A DNA stretch of 23,240 nucleotides. Source: Candidatus Segatella albertsiae (GTDB lineage Bacteria; Bacteroidota; Bacteroidia; Bacteroidales; Bacteroidaceae). Each line of letters opens with the position of its first letter. Within the stretch, counting starts at the first letter, position 1. The stretch is taken from assembly GCA_002451555.1 (NCBI GenBank), contig DKCU01000150.1:1-23240 (forward strand), written 5' to 3'. Position numbers and translations under genes: made by a program. Shown one piece after another: positions 23,230-23,240 of this stretch. The notes below the pieces were generated by a model. It worked only from the letters and a program-made list of their open reading frames with translations, was not told the origin of the DNA and ran no database searches.

Positions 23230-23240
23230 ATAGACCAATA

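Overview
The window looks like chromosomal DNA of a Bacteroidales species, most likely Prevotella or Segatella. The clues are near-perfect TTG-N19-TAnnTTTG promoters, a hybrid two-component system, a BspA-type leucine-rich repeat protein, REP-like GCCCTGGG palindromes, and an HU-HIG/DUF3987/amidase gene set. The assignment rests on gene content and protein style only; no 16S or marker alignment was possible.

Positions 1-14343 are housekeeping and cell-surface genes. In order they are a ClpC-type AAA+ unfoldase without its N-domain (minus), a secreted BspA-like LRR protein translationally coupled to a 66-residue peptide (minus), and a divergent 1311-residue hybrid two-component regulator (plus). 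Then follow gyrA (plus), a periplasmic TPR protein (plus), a block of REP-like palindromes, and a D-2-hydroxyacid dehydrogenase (minus). Several genes have clear Bacteroidales promoters at their 5' ends.

Positions 14525-23154 form an accessory module. A leftward gene series starts near 19811 and encodes two unknown proteins, a 93-residue protein, a CHC2/toprim primase, an unknown 213-residue protein and a DUF3987-type P-loop ATPase. A single rightward gene encodes an unrecognised 541-residue protein with a Gly/Arg-rich centre. Between the two arms lies a helically phased array of GAACA motifs (19853-19942). Each arm ends just past its last stop codon in the same 24-bp sequence, so the 6.7-kb segment 14980-21663 is bounded by perfect inverted repeats. 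A third copy at 21793 makes a 34-bp perfect inverted repeat around an AT-rich core. Outside the repeats lie a T7-lysozyme-like amidase (left) and an HU-HIG DNA-binding protein plus a small membrane protein (right). The HU-HIG gene is driven by a strong promoter through a roughly 190-nt leader carrying four 23-bp repeats.

The module looks like a DNA replication/maintenance unit with lysis-type accessory genes. It has no integrase, relaxase, capsid or tail gene inside the window. Whether it is mobile, a phage satellite remnant or a domesticated locus cannot be settled here. The organism also shows a striking habit of short tandem duplications that straddle stop codons (gyrA, the TPR gene, the 213-residue gene and the 169-residue gene).
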